Assembly: GCF_011769525.1 (NCBI RefSeq)
Contig: NZ_CP050440.1
Location: forward strand, 1,055,501-1,119,500
Source: Tolypothrix sp. PCC 7910
GTDB lineage: Bacteria > Cyanobacteriota > Cyanobacteriia > Cyanobacteriales > Nostocaceae
Direction: 5' to 3'
Length of the DNA: 64,000 nt
Made by a program: the position numbers and the translations under genes. This document shows positions 47,024 to 56,242 of the stretch, piece by piece. The notes beneath the pieces are model-generated. The model was not told the DNA's origin and ran no database searches. It worked only from the letters and a program-made list of their open reading frames with translations. Positions within the stretch are counted from its first letter, which is position 1; every line of letters begins with the position of its first letter.

Positions 47024-47248
47024 TTAATTGCACTGATGCAGGTAAAGATTAATATTTAATTCCCTCAAAAAATAACAAATTGAATCACACCCCATTGACC
47101 ATTTATTAACCAACAGGGATCTGATGGGAGCAAGTTCTTCAACAATTTCCGGTTTTAAACTTGCTGCTACTTCTGACTTTAAGGTACGTAAAGCTACCAT
47201 TGGCGCAGGTAAGTCACGAACTATATCTGCAATGTTAGCAGTTATATC
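47024..47248 (-). pseudogene. decayed or truncated coding sequence
   Basis: An open minus frame of 74 codons bounded by stops, with protein-like sequence DIVRDLPAPMVALRTLKSEV, then AASLKPEIVEELAPIRSLL. No start precedes the conserved-looking part; an internal ATG lies at APM. The antisense frame also has an ATG but is less protein-like. Probably the tail of a lost gene; family not recognised. Confidence 0.35.
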
Positions 47249-47288
47249 TCAATGATGATATCCTAATAATCGGCGATAATTTAACGAG

Positions 47289-48176
47289 CTAACTACGCCA
47301 TCGAAGTGTCTTTTCTTTAATTGGATTAACGAAAGACCGCCTCTGCATTTGAGCACGAGCAAATTCTGCTTTCAATCTATAGTACCAACGGACTTGAGCA
47401 TCAGCATCTCCAACTAAAGTTAAGGGTGAATTATATTGCAAGCCTATTTGTTGTTTAAGCAAAACTTCTCTATCTTGATTGAGAAAACTGCGCGTAAACC
47501 ACAGCAACAATGGTTGAAGAATAGGAAACCAAGGTAAAGTTGTGTAGAACATAGTTGTTTCCTCAGTTTCAGTTTCGGAAATGGGAGTAATTACTGTTAG
47601 GTTACAGACTAGATGTTTCTCGGTAAACACTTTCTCAATCCGAATTCCTGGCAAACGAAACGAGATTTCGATCTGTGGATTACGTCCAAGTAACCGATAG
47701 AAAAAAGTTTGTTGTTCTAGTGGATGCTTCCGCATAGTAAAGCCGTACAAAGATGGGTCAAAAGTTTTGACTACCTCGTTGAGTGTTTGTGGAGAACGCC
47801 ACCACCACGCCTGATGAACGAAAGCAATATGAGCAGGATCAATCAATCCGAATACAGCATGATCGACATTACAAGGAAAGCGGATCGATTCAACGGCTTG
47901 GTGAGTTTGGTCGGCAAATTCAGGGATTCGGGGAATGTCTTCTAGTACTAAGGAAGTCTCATCATTTGACATATAAATCCAAATATTGCCTTGCGCCTCT
48001 TTGATGGGATAACTTTTCGTTTCACTTGTCTTAGCAAAGACTGCACCTGAGCGATCGCGACTAAAAATGATTTGCTCGTTTAAGAGGGTTTTTGAAAGTA
48101 TTTGTCCAGGTTTTAGCTGTTTACTCGGTAATGCATAGTACCAAGTATTTCTTAAAAACAAAGGTATTGTAGCCAT
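47289..48176 (-). CDS. Rieske-type oxygenase homologue lacking the Rieske domain
   Basis: 295 residues. The start, MATIPLFLRNTWYYALPSKQ, is typical of cyanobacterial ring-hydroxylating oxygenases of the PAO/vanillate-demethylase class. Such enzymes then carry CxH and CxxH ligands of a [2Fe-2S] Rieske cluster. Here SGAVFA is joined directly to KTSETKSYPIKEAQGNIWIY, so roughly 60-70 residues with all four ligands are missing and the frame is intact. The mononuclear iron site DHAVFGLIDPAHIAFVH (Asp/His-His) remains. Without the cluster, electrons cannot reach the iron by the usual route. It may be a recent in-frame deletion allele or a repurposed protein. Confidence 0.85.
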   Translation of the reverse strand: MATIPLFLRNTWYYALPSKQLKPGQILSKTLLNEQIIFSRDRSGAVFAKTSETKSYPIKEAQGNIWIYMSNDETSLVLEDIPRIPEFADQTHQAVESIRFPCNVDHAVFGLIDPAHIAFVHQAWWWRSPQTLNEVVKTFDPSLYGFTMRKHPLEQQTFFYRLLGRNPQIEISFRLPGIRIEKVFTEKHLVCNLTVITPISETETEETTMFYTTLPWFPILQPLLLWFTRSFLNQDREVLLKQQIGLQYNSPLTLVGDADAQVRWYYRLKAEFARAQMQRRSFVNPIKEKTLRWRS

Positions 48177-48674
48177 CTGAGAATTTGGGTTAAAACAATT
48201 GTAATTTTAGTTGATGCGGTTAAAAGTTTTATGAGCTTACGCAAAGTTGCAATAAACCCTCTTTCTAACCCTTCTAACTTCTAGCTGGTAAAGCAATTGG
48301 ATTTAACTCTAATTCTGGATGTTCTCCATTTCACTGATTTTTAAACAATAATACCGGATATCCCCAATGGTTTTTTACCAAAAAGGTGTGTGGGTTCGCA
48401 GACTTAATGAAATTTTCCGAATACAATAATCAGGGTTTTGGCGGATTTGTTGCGGACAAGGGTGAAATTTGCCGCCAAAATAACCAGCAAGGGCTTAATT
48501 GATTATTGTACCTGCAAGCGATCGCTCATTCATTACCGAGGAGTTTTTCAAAGCAACACTCACCCAGTTCTCAAGGATACAGAAAATCACAAGGGATTAT
48601 ACTTGTATTTTCTCCGCGAAATATACAATTTAAGTGCGTAAGAGCTTATCTGTCGCATTTTTTTCAAATTGGTA
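48177..48674. other. intergenic region without a recognised gene
   Basis: About 500 bp with short frames only. The end nearest 48675 carries TTATCTGTCGCATTTTTTTC and TTGGTATTAC, matching the ends of the REPIN-type MITEs at 19862 and 29262, so a decayed MITE end is likely. Nothing else seen. Confidence 0.4.
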
Positions 48675-50132
48675 TTACGTGTACCGCCGCGACAAACGCC
48701 GCCAAAGCAAAAGTAATAAGATAGCGATGATAAATCCGCTAAGGGTGTAAATTTCTGTTGTTGCTGGGACTAGCCACCAAGGTTCTTCGTTTGGTTCCTC
48801 TGTAATTGTTTTTACCTCTTGGGTTTTCTTTCCTTCTTTTGTATCTAATTGTTGTACTGTCTTGACTTCTTTGATTGTCTTTACGCCTTCTGTCCTGGAT
48901 TCTAGATGGAAAGATTTAATTAGGTAGGATCTGACAGGGTTATCGTTATCTTCGCCCAATCCTGGTAAAGCAGCGACAAAAGAGCCAAAAGTCCAACCCG
49001 CAGCTAATAGGCTAACGAAGGTTTGAAAATTGCGATCGCGTTCAGCGTTTTCTACTTCAACGCGGCTGCGAACAGCGTTAATGGTATCTGAAAGTAATTT
49101 TAAACCTCGTTCTAGGTTTTCTGAATCTTTTGTTATCTGGAAGCGATATTTGTGTTTAACTAATTTACTGAACTCTGTTAAAAACCTGACTTCTGTTTCT
49201 TGATTGACTACAATTTTTTGAGATTTTTGTTTAATTCTGCCTATCCGTTTTTCATAATTACTTAAGTTAATATCAATTGTTCCACCCTGAAAATCAATGA
49301 TAGTTAATTCTCTGGTATATTCATTGAGTGTATTTTGCACATCAATTAATGTTGTACGCAGTATATTTAATTCGCTGCCCTGCTTTCTGGCTTTTTCAAC
49401 CGTGTTACTACCAGCTTGGATTTTAGAAAAATAAGCTTGCAGAGAATGTTTTAATATCCGACTTTGACTATAAGCCCAAAATATTTTGTGCCTATAATAG
49501 AATAAACGCATCCAATCAGCATAAAATTTACCAGATAAATTTAAAGTATTTTCGTCAGGATATATTACTATAATAAAATGCTGATTATTTTGCGTAATTT
49601 CAAAAATATCTGCTCCTAAAAAATGCCCTTGACCTTGTAAATCTCCTTCCCAATCGAAACCTGGCATTAATGCTTGATAGCAAGCTTGAGCAATATCTTC
49701 TGGGCTTTGGGTTTGCTCGGCAGGTAACCAGCCAGAGAGCATCCAAGTTTGCCCAATATTAGCTGTCTGACCTTTTAAAGTTTGCTCAATTTCTGCTTTA
49801 ATATTGGCAAAACATTGAGCAGGTTGAGCATCAGTTTTATCTCTGAAAGCACATTCTAGAAGTAGACCATAACTATCACCAAGTAGTACAGGGTAAACAT
49901 AGCCTTCATATTTTTCACTTTCATGTTTTGTTGGTGCATATACATCTTTTAGCAGATGAACATATTCACCTTGTAACTCTTGCCCATTTTCTAGCAAAAA
50001 GGGGCGAATATATTCAGGTATTTTCTGAAAAAAAGATTGTTGATTCTGCCGAATCTCGTCTGAAGTATCGCCTAAACTATACTTCAAATCATAAAGAAAG
50101 AGGTCAATAGTCGGATAAATAAGTGCAGTCAT
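48675..50132 (-). CDS. membrane-anchored helical protein of the caspase/WD40 locus
   Basis: 485 residues, family not recognised with certainty. Residues 1-215 are mixed alpha/beta (MTALIYPTIDLFLYDLKYSL, EGYVYPVLLGDSYGLLLECAF). Residues ~215-370 form long helices with heptad-like spacing (QSRILKHSLQAYFSKIQAGS...). A weak hydrophobic segment VSLLAAGWTFGSFVAALPGL is near 375-395 and a clear membrane helix LSGFIIAILLLLLW is at ~464-477, followed by RRLSRRYT. A Glu/Lys/Thr-rich linker joins them. The helical-then-membrane layout recalls CorA-like or CATRA-type proteins of bacterial conflict systems, but that is only a structural analogy. It is 78 bp after the small gene and co-directional with it. 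Confidence 0.75.
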   Translation of the reverse strand: MTALIYPTIDLFLYDLKYSLGDTSDEIRQNQQSFFQKIPEYIRPFLLENGQELQGEYVHLLKDVYAPTKHESEKYEGYVYPVLLGDSYGLLLECAFRDKTDAQPAQCFANIKAEIEQTLKGQTANIGQTWMLSGWLPAEQTQSPEDIAQACYQALMPGFDWEGDLQGQGHFLGADIFEITQNNQHFIIVIYPDENTLNLSGKFYADWMRLFYYRHKIFWAYSQSRILKHSLQAYFSKIQAGSNTVEKARKQGSELNILRTTLIDVQNTLNEYTRELTIIDFQGGTIDINLSNYEKRIGRIKQKSQKIVVNQETEVRFLTEFSKLVKHKYRFQITKDSENLERGLKLLSDTINAVRSRVEVENAERDRNFQTFVSLLAAGWTFGSFVAALPGLGEDNDNPVRSYLIKSFHLESRTEGVKTIKEVKTVQQLDTKEGKKTQEVKTITEEPNEEPWWLVPATTEIYTLSGFIIAILLLLLWRRLSRRYT

Positions 50133-50210
50133 TTAAGGAAATAATTTTATATTTTTCAATATTGGTAAGATGCGTTAGGAATGCTGTCCTAACACATCCT
50201 GAACGACAAA

Positions 50211-50693
50211 TTAGTTATTTTGACTAAGATTTTGGCTTAAAAATTGTTGGAATTGTTCAAAACCATTTAATTTTTTAGCAGTTTCCGCAGGGTTAGAAGT
50301 TGTCATTACCCTAATAGCCATATTAGTAATTTCATTGCTTCGCAAATCAGAAGCGCTAACTTGGGGAATAGCACGGGTTGTCGGTTGAGGCTTCTGTTTT
50401 GGTGCAGCTTGTTCGAGTTCAGCTTCGTTAGGTAGTAAATTGAGGGGAATGCGATCGCCTAAATTATCTAATTGCGATTTTGCGGCTTGAAAGCGTTGAT
50501 TTAAAGTGGCGTTAGCTTGAATCGTCATCAACAGACGGGGTGCGATGAGTATCTCCCAGGCTTTTGGGTTAGCTGAAAGTTGTTCAGCAGCTTGGTATAA
50601 ATCAGATTGTTCTGTATCGCTTAAGGAAATGTCAGAATCCTTCAAAGCCAGCATTAGTGCTAATAAAGTATTGTTAAGTTCAGTAGATTCCAT
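50211..50693 (-). CDS. small helical partner protein of the caspase/WD40 locus
   Basis: 160 residues, no family recognised. The N-terminal ~85 residues form an all-helical domain (TELNNTLLALMLALKDSDIS, then SDTEQSDLYQAAEQLSANP and ILIAPRLLMTIQAN), a Pro/Gln-rich linker follows, and the C-terminal ~45 residues are helical again (NEITNMAIRVMTTSNPAETA). It lacks membrane segments and catalytic motifs, which fits an adaptor or regulatory role. It is transcribed with the membrane protein and diverges from the caspase gene across 64 bp, suggesting a shared control region. Confidence 0.75.
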   Translation of the reverse strand: MESTELNNTLLALMLALKDSDISLSDTEQSDLYQAAEQLSANPKAWEILIAPRLLMTIQANATLNQRFQAAKSQLDNLGDRIPLNLLPNEAELEQAAPKQKPQPTTRAIPQVSASDLRSNEITNMAIRVMTTSNPAETAKKLNGFEQFQQFLSQNLSQNN

Positions 50694-50757
50694 GAGGAAA
50701 ATTACGAATATTTGAAGTTACATGATTAACATTAAGTTTATTCGATACTTAAATTAA

Positions 50758-53700
50758 TTGGCGACTATGGAAAGAGAAGCACTGGTGATCGGGATTAATC
50801 GCTATCCGACGCTAATTGAAAAAGCTAGCGATCGCCCGCCGCATCTCCAAGCGCCAGCAATTGATGCTGAAGCCATAGCCCAAGTCTTGGAAACGTACGG
50901 CAAGTTCCATGTCGAGCGATTACCAGCAGCTTATAATCAGGATGGATCTTGGTTTGTCGATCCGCAACAGCAGCTAACAATTAAAGAATTAGAAACAGCA
51001 ATTGTCCAACTCTTCAACCCCCCTGGACGTAGCATTCCTGATACAGCTTTGCTATTTTTTGCTGGGCATGGTTTACGCAAAGATATTGGTGGAGTCATAG
51101 AAGGCTTTTTAGGCACCAGCGATACTTGTCCCTTGATGGGAGATTGGGGACTTTCTCTAGACTGGTTACGTAAACTCTTACAATCTTCCCCAGTGCGGCA
51201 GCAAATAGTTTGGTTAGATTGTTGTCATAGCGGCGAATTTATTAATTTCCATGATGCCGATCCGGGCAGTTTTGAAACTAAGGATAGATGTTTAATTGCG
51301 GCTTCTCGTGGCTTTGAAGTCGCTTATGAAGACTTGAGTAGCAATCATGGGATTTTGAGTGCTGCATTAGTAGAAGCGTTAAAACCAGAAAATCATGCTG
51401 AAGACTGGGTGACAAACTACTCACTGGTAGACTTAGTTCAGCAACAGCTAAAAACTGCCCGTCAGCGTCCTATTTTTCACAACACTGGCGGCGAAATTAT
51501 CCTCACGGGACAAAAAGAAAAAATTGACCGTGCGGTGTTAATGGCAGAATTCTGCCCCTATAAAGGTTTAGCAGCTTTTGAATTTAACGATTCAGACCCC
51601 AAATATTTTTACGGACGCACTGCTTTAACCGATTCGCTGTTAGAAAATATTAGGCAAGGAAATTTTTTAGCAATAATTGGGGCTTCTGGAAGTGGTAAGT
51701 CTAGCGTAGTGAAAGCAGGTTTACTTTATCAGCTGAAATTAGGTAAAAGATTAGGCGGAAGCGATCAATGGGTAATCAAGATTTTTCGCCCTGGAGAACA
51801 TCCCCTGCAGAGTTTAGCTAGAGTATTTGGCTATGTGGAAGAGTTAGCAACGGCTGAAGAATTACTCAAAAAAGGTGCAAGCGGATTAACGCAATTAGTT
51901 CAAACCACATTGCGATCGCTAGAATTATCCCATGAACTAGAACCTGATGCTAACACTCAGCGTTTCATCCTGGTAATTGACCAATTAGAAGAAGTTTTTA
52001 CTCTCTGTCAAAATGAAAGGGAGAGACAGCGGTTTTTTGAATGCTTTTTAGGGGCATTAAATAATTCTCTGTTGACAGTCGTAGTGACAATGCGGGCAGA
52101 TTTCTTTGGCAAATGTGCAGAACAGGAATATGCAGGATTAGCACAGAAAATTCAAGCCAATCTCATCACTGTCACTCCCATGAATAAAAAGGAGTTGACA
52201 GAAGCTATTACCCAACCTGCTTATCAAGTAGGTTTAGAAGTGCAGCGAGAACTAGTAGAACAAATGTTAGCCGATGTCGAAGGCCCTGGTACTTTGCCTT
52301 TGTTGCAATACACCCTGACAGAATTGTGGCGCAAGCGAGAGGTCAACCGCTTAACGCTGGCAGAATATAGCCGAATGGGAGGAGTGAAAGGTACGCTACA
52401 AAAACGGGCAGATGAAGTTTATGATGCGTTCGAGACTAAAGAAGAACAAGCAACTGCTAAACGCATATTTATCGAATTAACTCACTTGGGAGAGGGAATA
52501 GAAGATACCCGCAGACAGGTATTTAAAACAGAATTAATCAACTCCCAGGAATCTGCAGCAGTAGTGGAACAAGTACTGAGCAAATTGGCAGATGCGAGAT
52601 TAGTCGTCACATCTGAACTACAAGCAAGGGGTGAGAGTGAAAAGACAGTGACAGTAGTGGATGTAGCCCATGAAGCACTAATTCGCTATTGGCCAAGGTT
52701 GCGTTCTTGGGTAACAGAAAACCGAGTCGCAATCCGTATTGAACGTAAGATTGAAGCAGCAGCACAAGAGTGGGAAAGTAAAAACAAGTCGAAAGATTAT
52801 CTATTTACCGGGCCAAAATTAGCAGAAGCAGAGAATTTCTTACAAGAATATGGGGAACTCGGTTTACTTTCGCATTTAGCATCGGAATTTGTCCACAAAA
52901 GCATTCTGCAACGCCGGCGAAATAAATGGTTCCAGTTAGGCGCAGTAGGTTCTTTTGTAGCAGTAGTAGCTATAGGAGCGATCGCATCTACAATTTTTGG
53001 CTTAGAGTCGCGCAAACAGGAAGCTATTGCTAAAGAACAAGCTGAAAACGCCAAAACTCAAGAAGCTAAAGCGAAAAAATTTGCCGAGGAATCCCGTCAG
53101 CAAGAAGCTATTGCTAAAGAACAAGCTGAAAACGCTAAAACTCAGGAAGCTAAAGCTAAAGAATTTGCCAAGGAATCGCGTCAGCAGGAAGCTATTGCCA
53201 AACAACAAACTGCGATCGCTAAAACTCAAGAAGCTAAAGCTAAAGAATTTGCCAAGGAATCGCGTCAGCAAGAAGCTATAGCCAAACAACAAACTGCGAT
53301 CGCCAAAACTCAGGAAGCTAAAGCTAAAGAATTTGCTCAAGAATCCCGTCAGCAGGAAGCTATTGCTAAACAACAAGCAAAAATTGCTAGTTTGGGTGAA
53401 AAAGCTGCAAATATTAAGTATCTACTATCAATACAAACAAATGTAGAACCATTAATTTTAGCAATTCAGGCAACTGGTGAAAGTCAGTCATCCCTTAACA
53501 AAGTGCTGAGTGAAGTTCAATCTAGTTTATCAGAAGCAATAGAAGTTATTCATGAGCGCAATGTTCTCTCCGGTCATACCAATTATGTCAATGCGGTAGC
53601 GTTTAGTCCCGATGGCAAGTATATTGTCAGTGGCAGTTGGGACAACACACTCAAGTTGTGGGATGCAAATGGCAAGTTGCTCCACACCCTCAATGGTCAT

Positions 53701-55770
53701 ACAAGTTTGGTCAATGCGGTGGCATTCAGTTACGATGGCAAGTATATTGTCAGTGGCAGTGATGACAAGACACTCAAGTTATGGGATACAAACGGCAAGT
53801 TGCTCCACACCCTCAACGGTCATACAGAAGCTGTCTATGAGGTGGCATTCAGTTACGATGGCAAGTATATTGTCAGTGGCAGTGATGACAAGACACTCAA
53901 GTTATGGGATACAAACGGCAAGTTGCTCCACACCCTCAACGGTCATACAGAACGTATCTCAGTACTGGCGTTCAGTCCAGATGGCAAGTATATTGTCAGT
54001 GGCAGTTGGGACAAGACACTCAAGTTATGGGATATAAACGGCAAGTTGCTCCACACCCTCAACGGTCATACAGAACGTATCTCAGTACTGGCGTTCAGTC
54101 CAGATGGCAAGTATATTGTCAGTGGCAGTTGGGACAAGACACTCAAGTTATGGGATATAAACGGCAAGTTGCTCCACACCCTCAACGGTCATACAGAACT
54201 TATCTCGGTACTGGCATTCAGCCCCGATGGCAAGTATATTGTCAGTGGCAGCCGAGATCAGACACTCAAGTTATGGGATACAGACGGCAAGTTGCTCCAC
54301 ACCCTCAATGGTCATACAAGTTTGGTCAGTGCGGTGGCGTTCAGTCCAGATGGCAAGTATATTGTCAGTGGCAGTTGGGACAACACACTTAAGCTGTGGG
54401 ATACAAACGGCAATTTGCTCCACACCCTCAATGGTCATACAAGTTTGGTCAGTGCGGTGGCGTTCAGTCCAGATGGCAAGTATATTGTCAGTGGCAGTTG
54501 GGACAACACACTCAAGTTGTGGGATACGGACAGCATATCACTCCGCATCCTCAACAGTCATACAAAACTTATCTCGGCACTGGCGTTCAGTCCAGATGGC
54601 AAGTATATTGTCAGTGGCAGTGATGACCACACACTGAGGTTATGGGATACGAACGGCAATTTGCTCCACACCCTCAACGGTCATACAAAACTTATCTCGG
54701 CACTGGCGTTCAGTCCAGATGGCAAGTATATTGTCAGTGGCAGTGATGATAACACACTGAGGTTGTGGGATACGAACGGCAATTTGCTCCACACCCTCAA
54801 TGGTCATACAAGTTTGGTCAATGCGGTGGCGTTCAGTCCAGATGGCAAGTATATTGTCAGTGGCAGTGATGATAACACACTGAGGTTGTGGGATACGAAC
54901 GGCAATTTGCTCCACACCCTCAACGGTCATACAAAACTTATCTCGGCACTGGCGTTCAGTCCAGATGGCAAGTATATTGTCAGTGGCAGTGATGACCACA
55001 CACTCAAGTTGTGGGATACGAACGGCAATTTGCTCCACACCCTCAATGGTCATACAAGTTTGGTCAGTGTGGTGGCGTTCAGTCCAGATGGCAAGTATAT
55101 TGTCAGTGGCAGTCATGACAAGACACTCAAGTTATGGGATACAAACGGCAAGTTGCTCCACACCCTCAACGGTCATACAGAAGTTATCTGGGCACTGGCG
55201 TTCAGCCCCGATAGCAAATATCTTCTCAGTGGTAGTTGGGACAAGACGCTCAAGTTGTGGGATACAAACGGCAAGTTGCTCCACACCCTCAACGGTCATA
55301 CAGAACGTATCTTGGCACTGACGTTCAGTCCCGATGGCAAGTATATTGTCAGTGGCAGTCATGACAAGACGCTCAAGCTGTGGGATACAAACGGCAAATT
55401 GCTCCACACCCTCAATGGTCATACCGATGATGTTCATACGCTAGCATTCAGCCCCGATGGCAAATATCTTCTCAGTGGTAGTTTGGACAATACGGTACGG
55501 TTATGGCTTGGTAGTAATTGGCAAGATTGGTTAAAAGTGGGGTGCGATCGCTTACACAACCATCCCGCCCTTGTACATGCCAAAACTGAGGAAGCTAAAG
55601 GCGCAGCCCAAACCTGTCTCAACTATGCTAACTGGAGCAATACCGAAAAAGCTCAATTTCTGGTTAACCAAGGTCAAGCCTTAGCGCAGTTGGATGGAGA
55701 CATTAAAGGTGCTAACGCTAAATTTAATCAAGCCCGAAAATTAGATCCAAGTGTAACTATTCCCCGTTGA
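50758..55770 (+). CDS. caspase-STAND NTPase-coiled coil-WD40 protein (NLR-like)
   Basis: 1670 residues. The N-terminal caspase-like peptidase (1-~245) has the catalytic His in FFAGHG (His104) and Cys in DCCHSGEF (Cys156). A STAND-type P-loop NTPase follows from CPYKGLAAFE (~264): Walker A GASGSGKSS (~308), Walker B FILVIDQLEEVF (~402), then a winged-helix region. A membrane helix (AVGSFVAVVAIGAIASTIFG) is near 730-750. Next come 4.5 copies of a ~28-residue coiled-coil repeat (QEAIAKQQTAIAKTQEAKAK) at ~751-881. Sixteen WD40 repeats of ~41 residues (~937-1585) and an ~85-residue tail end the protein. The likely role is a ligand-triggered protease switch, like animal and fungal NLRs or bacterial antiphage STAND proteins. 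Proposed, not proven: WD40 senses, NTPase oligomerises, caspase executes. Confidence 0.93.
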   Translation: MATMEREALVIGINRYPTLIEKASDRPPHLQAPAIDAEAIAQVLETYGKFHVERLPAAYNQDGSWFVDPQQQLTIKELETAIVQLFNPPGRSIPDTALLFFAGHGLRKDIGGVIEGFLGTSDTCPLMGDWGLSLDWLRKLLQSSPVRQQIVWLDCCHSGEFINFHDADPGSFETKDRCLIAASRGFEVAYEDLSSNHGILSAALVEALKPENHAEDWVTNYSLVDLVQQQLKTARQRPIFHNTGGEIILTGQKEKIDRAVLMAEFCPYKGLAAFEFNDSDPKYFYGRTALTDSLLENIRQGNFLAIIGASGSGKSSVVKAGLLYQLKLGKRLGGSDQWVIKIFRPGEHPLQSLARVFGYVEELATAEELLKKGASGLTQLVQTTLRSLELSHELEPDANTQRFILVIDQLEEVFTLCQNERERQRFFECFLGALNNSLLTVVVTMRADFFGKCAEQEYAGLAQKIQANLITVTPMNKKELTEAITQPAYQVGLEVQRELVEQMLADVEGPGTLPLLQYTLTELWRKREVNRLTLAEYSRMGGVKGTLQKRADEVYDAFETKEEQATAKRIFIELTHLGEGIEDTRRQVFKTELINSQESAAVVEQVLSKLADARLVVTSELQARGESEKTVTVVDVAHEALIRYWPRLRSWVTENRVAIRIERKIEAAAQEWESKNKSKDYLFTGPKLAEAENFLQEYGELGLLSHLASEFVHKSILQRRRNKWFQLGAVGSFVAVVAIGAIASTIFGLESRKQEAIAKEQAENAKTQEAKAKKFAEESRQQEAIAKEQAENAKTQEAKAKEFAKESRQQEAIAKQQTAIAKTQEAKAKEFAKESRQQEAIAKQQTAIAKTQEAKAKEFAQESRQQEAIAKQQAKIASLGEKAANIKYLLSIQTNVEPLILAIQATGESQSSLNKVLSEVQSSLSEAIEVIHERNVLSGHTNYVNAVAFSPDGKYIVSGSWDNTLKLWDANGKLLHTLNGHTSLVNAVAFSYDGKYIVSGSDDKTLKLWDTNGKLLHTLNGHTEAVYEVAFSYDGKYIVSGSDDKTLKLWDTNGKLLHTLNGHTERISVLAFSPDGKYIVSGSWDKTLKLWDINGKLLHTLNGHTERISVLAFSPDGKYIVSGSWDKTLKLWDINGKLLHTLNGHTELISVLAFSPDGKYIVSGSRDQTLKLWDTDGKLLHTLNGHTSLVSAVAFSPDGKYIVSGSWDNTLKLWDTNGNLLHTLNGHTSLVSAVAFSPDGKYIVSGSWDNTLKLWDTDSISLRILNSHTKLISALAFSPDGKYIVSGSDDHTLRLWDTNGNLLHTLNGHTKLISALAFSPDGKYIVSGSDDNTLRLWDTNGNLLHTLNGHTSLVNAVAFSPDGKYIVSGSDDNTLRLWDTNGNLLHTLNGHTKLISALAFSPDGKYIVSGSDDHTLKLWDTNGNLLHTLNGHTSLVSVVAFSPDGKYIVSGSHDKTLKLWDTNGKLLHTLNGHTEVIWALAFSPDSKYLLSGSWDKTLKLWDTNGKLLHTLNGHTERILALTFSPDGKYIVSGSHDKTLKLWDTNGKLLHTLNGHTDDVHTLAFSPDGKYLLSGSLDNTVRLWLGSNWQDWLKVGCDRLHNHPALVHAKTEEAKGAAQTCLNYANWSNTEKAQFLVNQGQALAQLDGDIKGANAKFNQARKLDPSVTIPR
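53020..53390 (+). repeat. 84-bp tandem repeats encoding coiled coil
   Basis: Four and a half copies of an 84-bp unit beginning with CAAGAAGCTATTGCTAAA or a close variant. Each encodes 28 residues rich in Glu, Ala, Lys and Gln. Copies 3 and 4 are nearly identical at DNA level and contain GCGATCGC, implying recent duplication. Confidence 0.9.
53568..55512 (+). repeat. sixteen ~123-bp WD40-coding repeats
   Basis: The unit encodes GHTxxxxxxAFSPDGKYIVSGS, then xDxTLKLWDTNGKLLHTLN (quoted as two parts). The stretch GATGGCAAGTATATTGTCAG recurs in 13 or more units without change. Variation concentrates after GHT (NYVN, SLVN, EAVY, ERIS, ELIS, SLVS, KLIS, EVIW, ERIL, DDVH) and after SGS (W, D, R, H or L before Asp, and N, K, Q or H after it). 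Units 4 and 5 are virtually identical. Confidence 0.95.
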
Positions 55771-55902
55771 GGGCTTGTGTGTGGGTGCTGGTTTGCAGAT
55801 AAGATGAAATGTGAACAACGAAGTTATAGGGGTTTGGGGCATCGAGATTCGCGCATAAAGTGACATCGTTTGTGGGGTAAGCGTTTGAGCCAGTTAGCGT
55901 GT

Positions 55903-56050
55903 CTAGAGTGACAAAACAAGGTTAATATCAAAATCTGCTATTCTGCGCTCTAGCCAGCTATTAAATAACTGCGAAAGAATTGTTGCATGAAGTTCCTCAT
56001 CTAATATCATGTCCGGCAAATTACCCATAATATAGAGAGAGGTGCATGAA
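55903..56050 (-). pseudogene. frameshifted remnant, possibly of a peptidylprolyl-isomerase-like protein
   Basis: Minus strand: MGNLPDMILDEELHAT in one frame, then after one extra A, LSQLFNSWLERRIADFD and a stop. An LDxEL...I..QLF..WL pattern near a C-terminus is seen in cyanobacterial parvulin-like proteins. The fragment is short, so identity is a guess. The rest of 55771-56242 shows nothing. Confidence 0.3.
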
Positions 56051-56242
56051 TTGGTGCGATCGCAACTTTCAATTATGCTGACTCTGTAGCCTGACTTTGT
56101 TAACCAAACTCGTTAGCTTGTTAACTAAAGTCCCGATTTTGTTAAAGAAATTTTAATTTTGAATTCTGTCATAGTGAAGAAACTGGATTGATTGGCTGTT
56201 GTTCTGTAGAAGAAAATTTATCCACTAACAATCCTACTGAGA

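Noticed and set aside
47124-47255. Plus-strand 43-residue frame starting MGASSSTISG
   Set aside because: The opposite strand reads more like a protein (Leu/Glu/Val-rich helices), and no ribosome site precedes the plus-strand ATG.
53002-53376. Minus-strand hydrophobic Phe/Leu/Ser-rich frame
   Set aside because: Shadow of the Lys/Glu/Ala coiled-coil repeats on the other strand; the hydrophobicity is a by-product of antisense codons.
54640-55116. Minus-strand open frame opposite the WD40 repeats
   Set aside because: Its periodic sequence is the antisense of the repeats, with no ribosome site or family match.
53568-55512. Regular repeats every ~123 bp resembling a CRISPR array
   Set aside because: The repeats code for WD40 units in one long frame; there are no short constant repeats with unrelated spacers.
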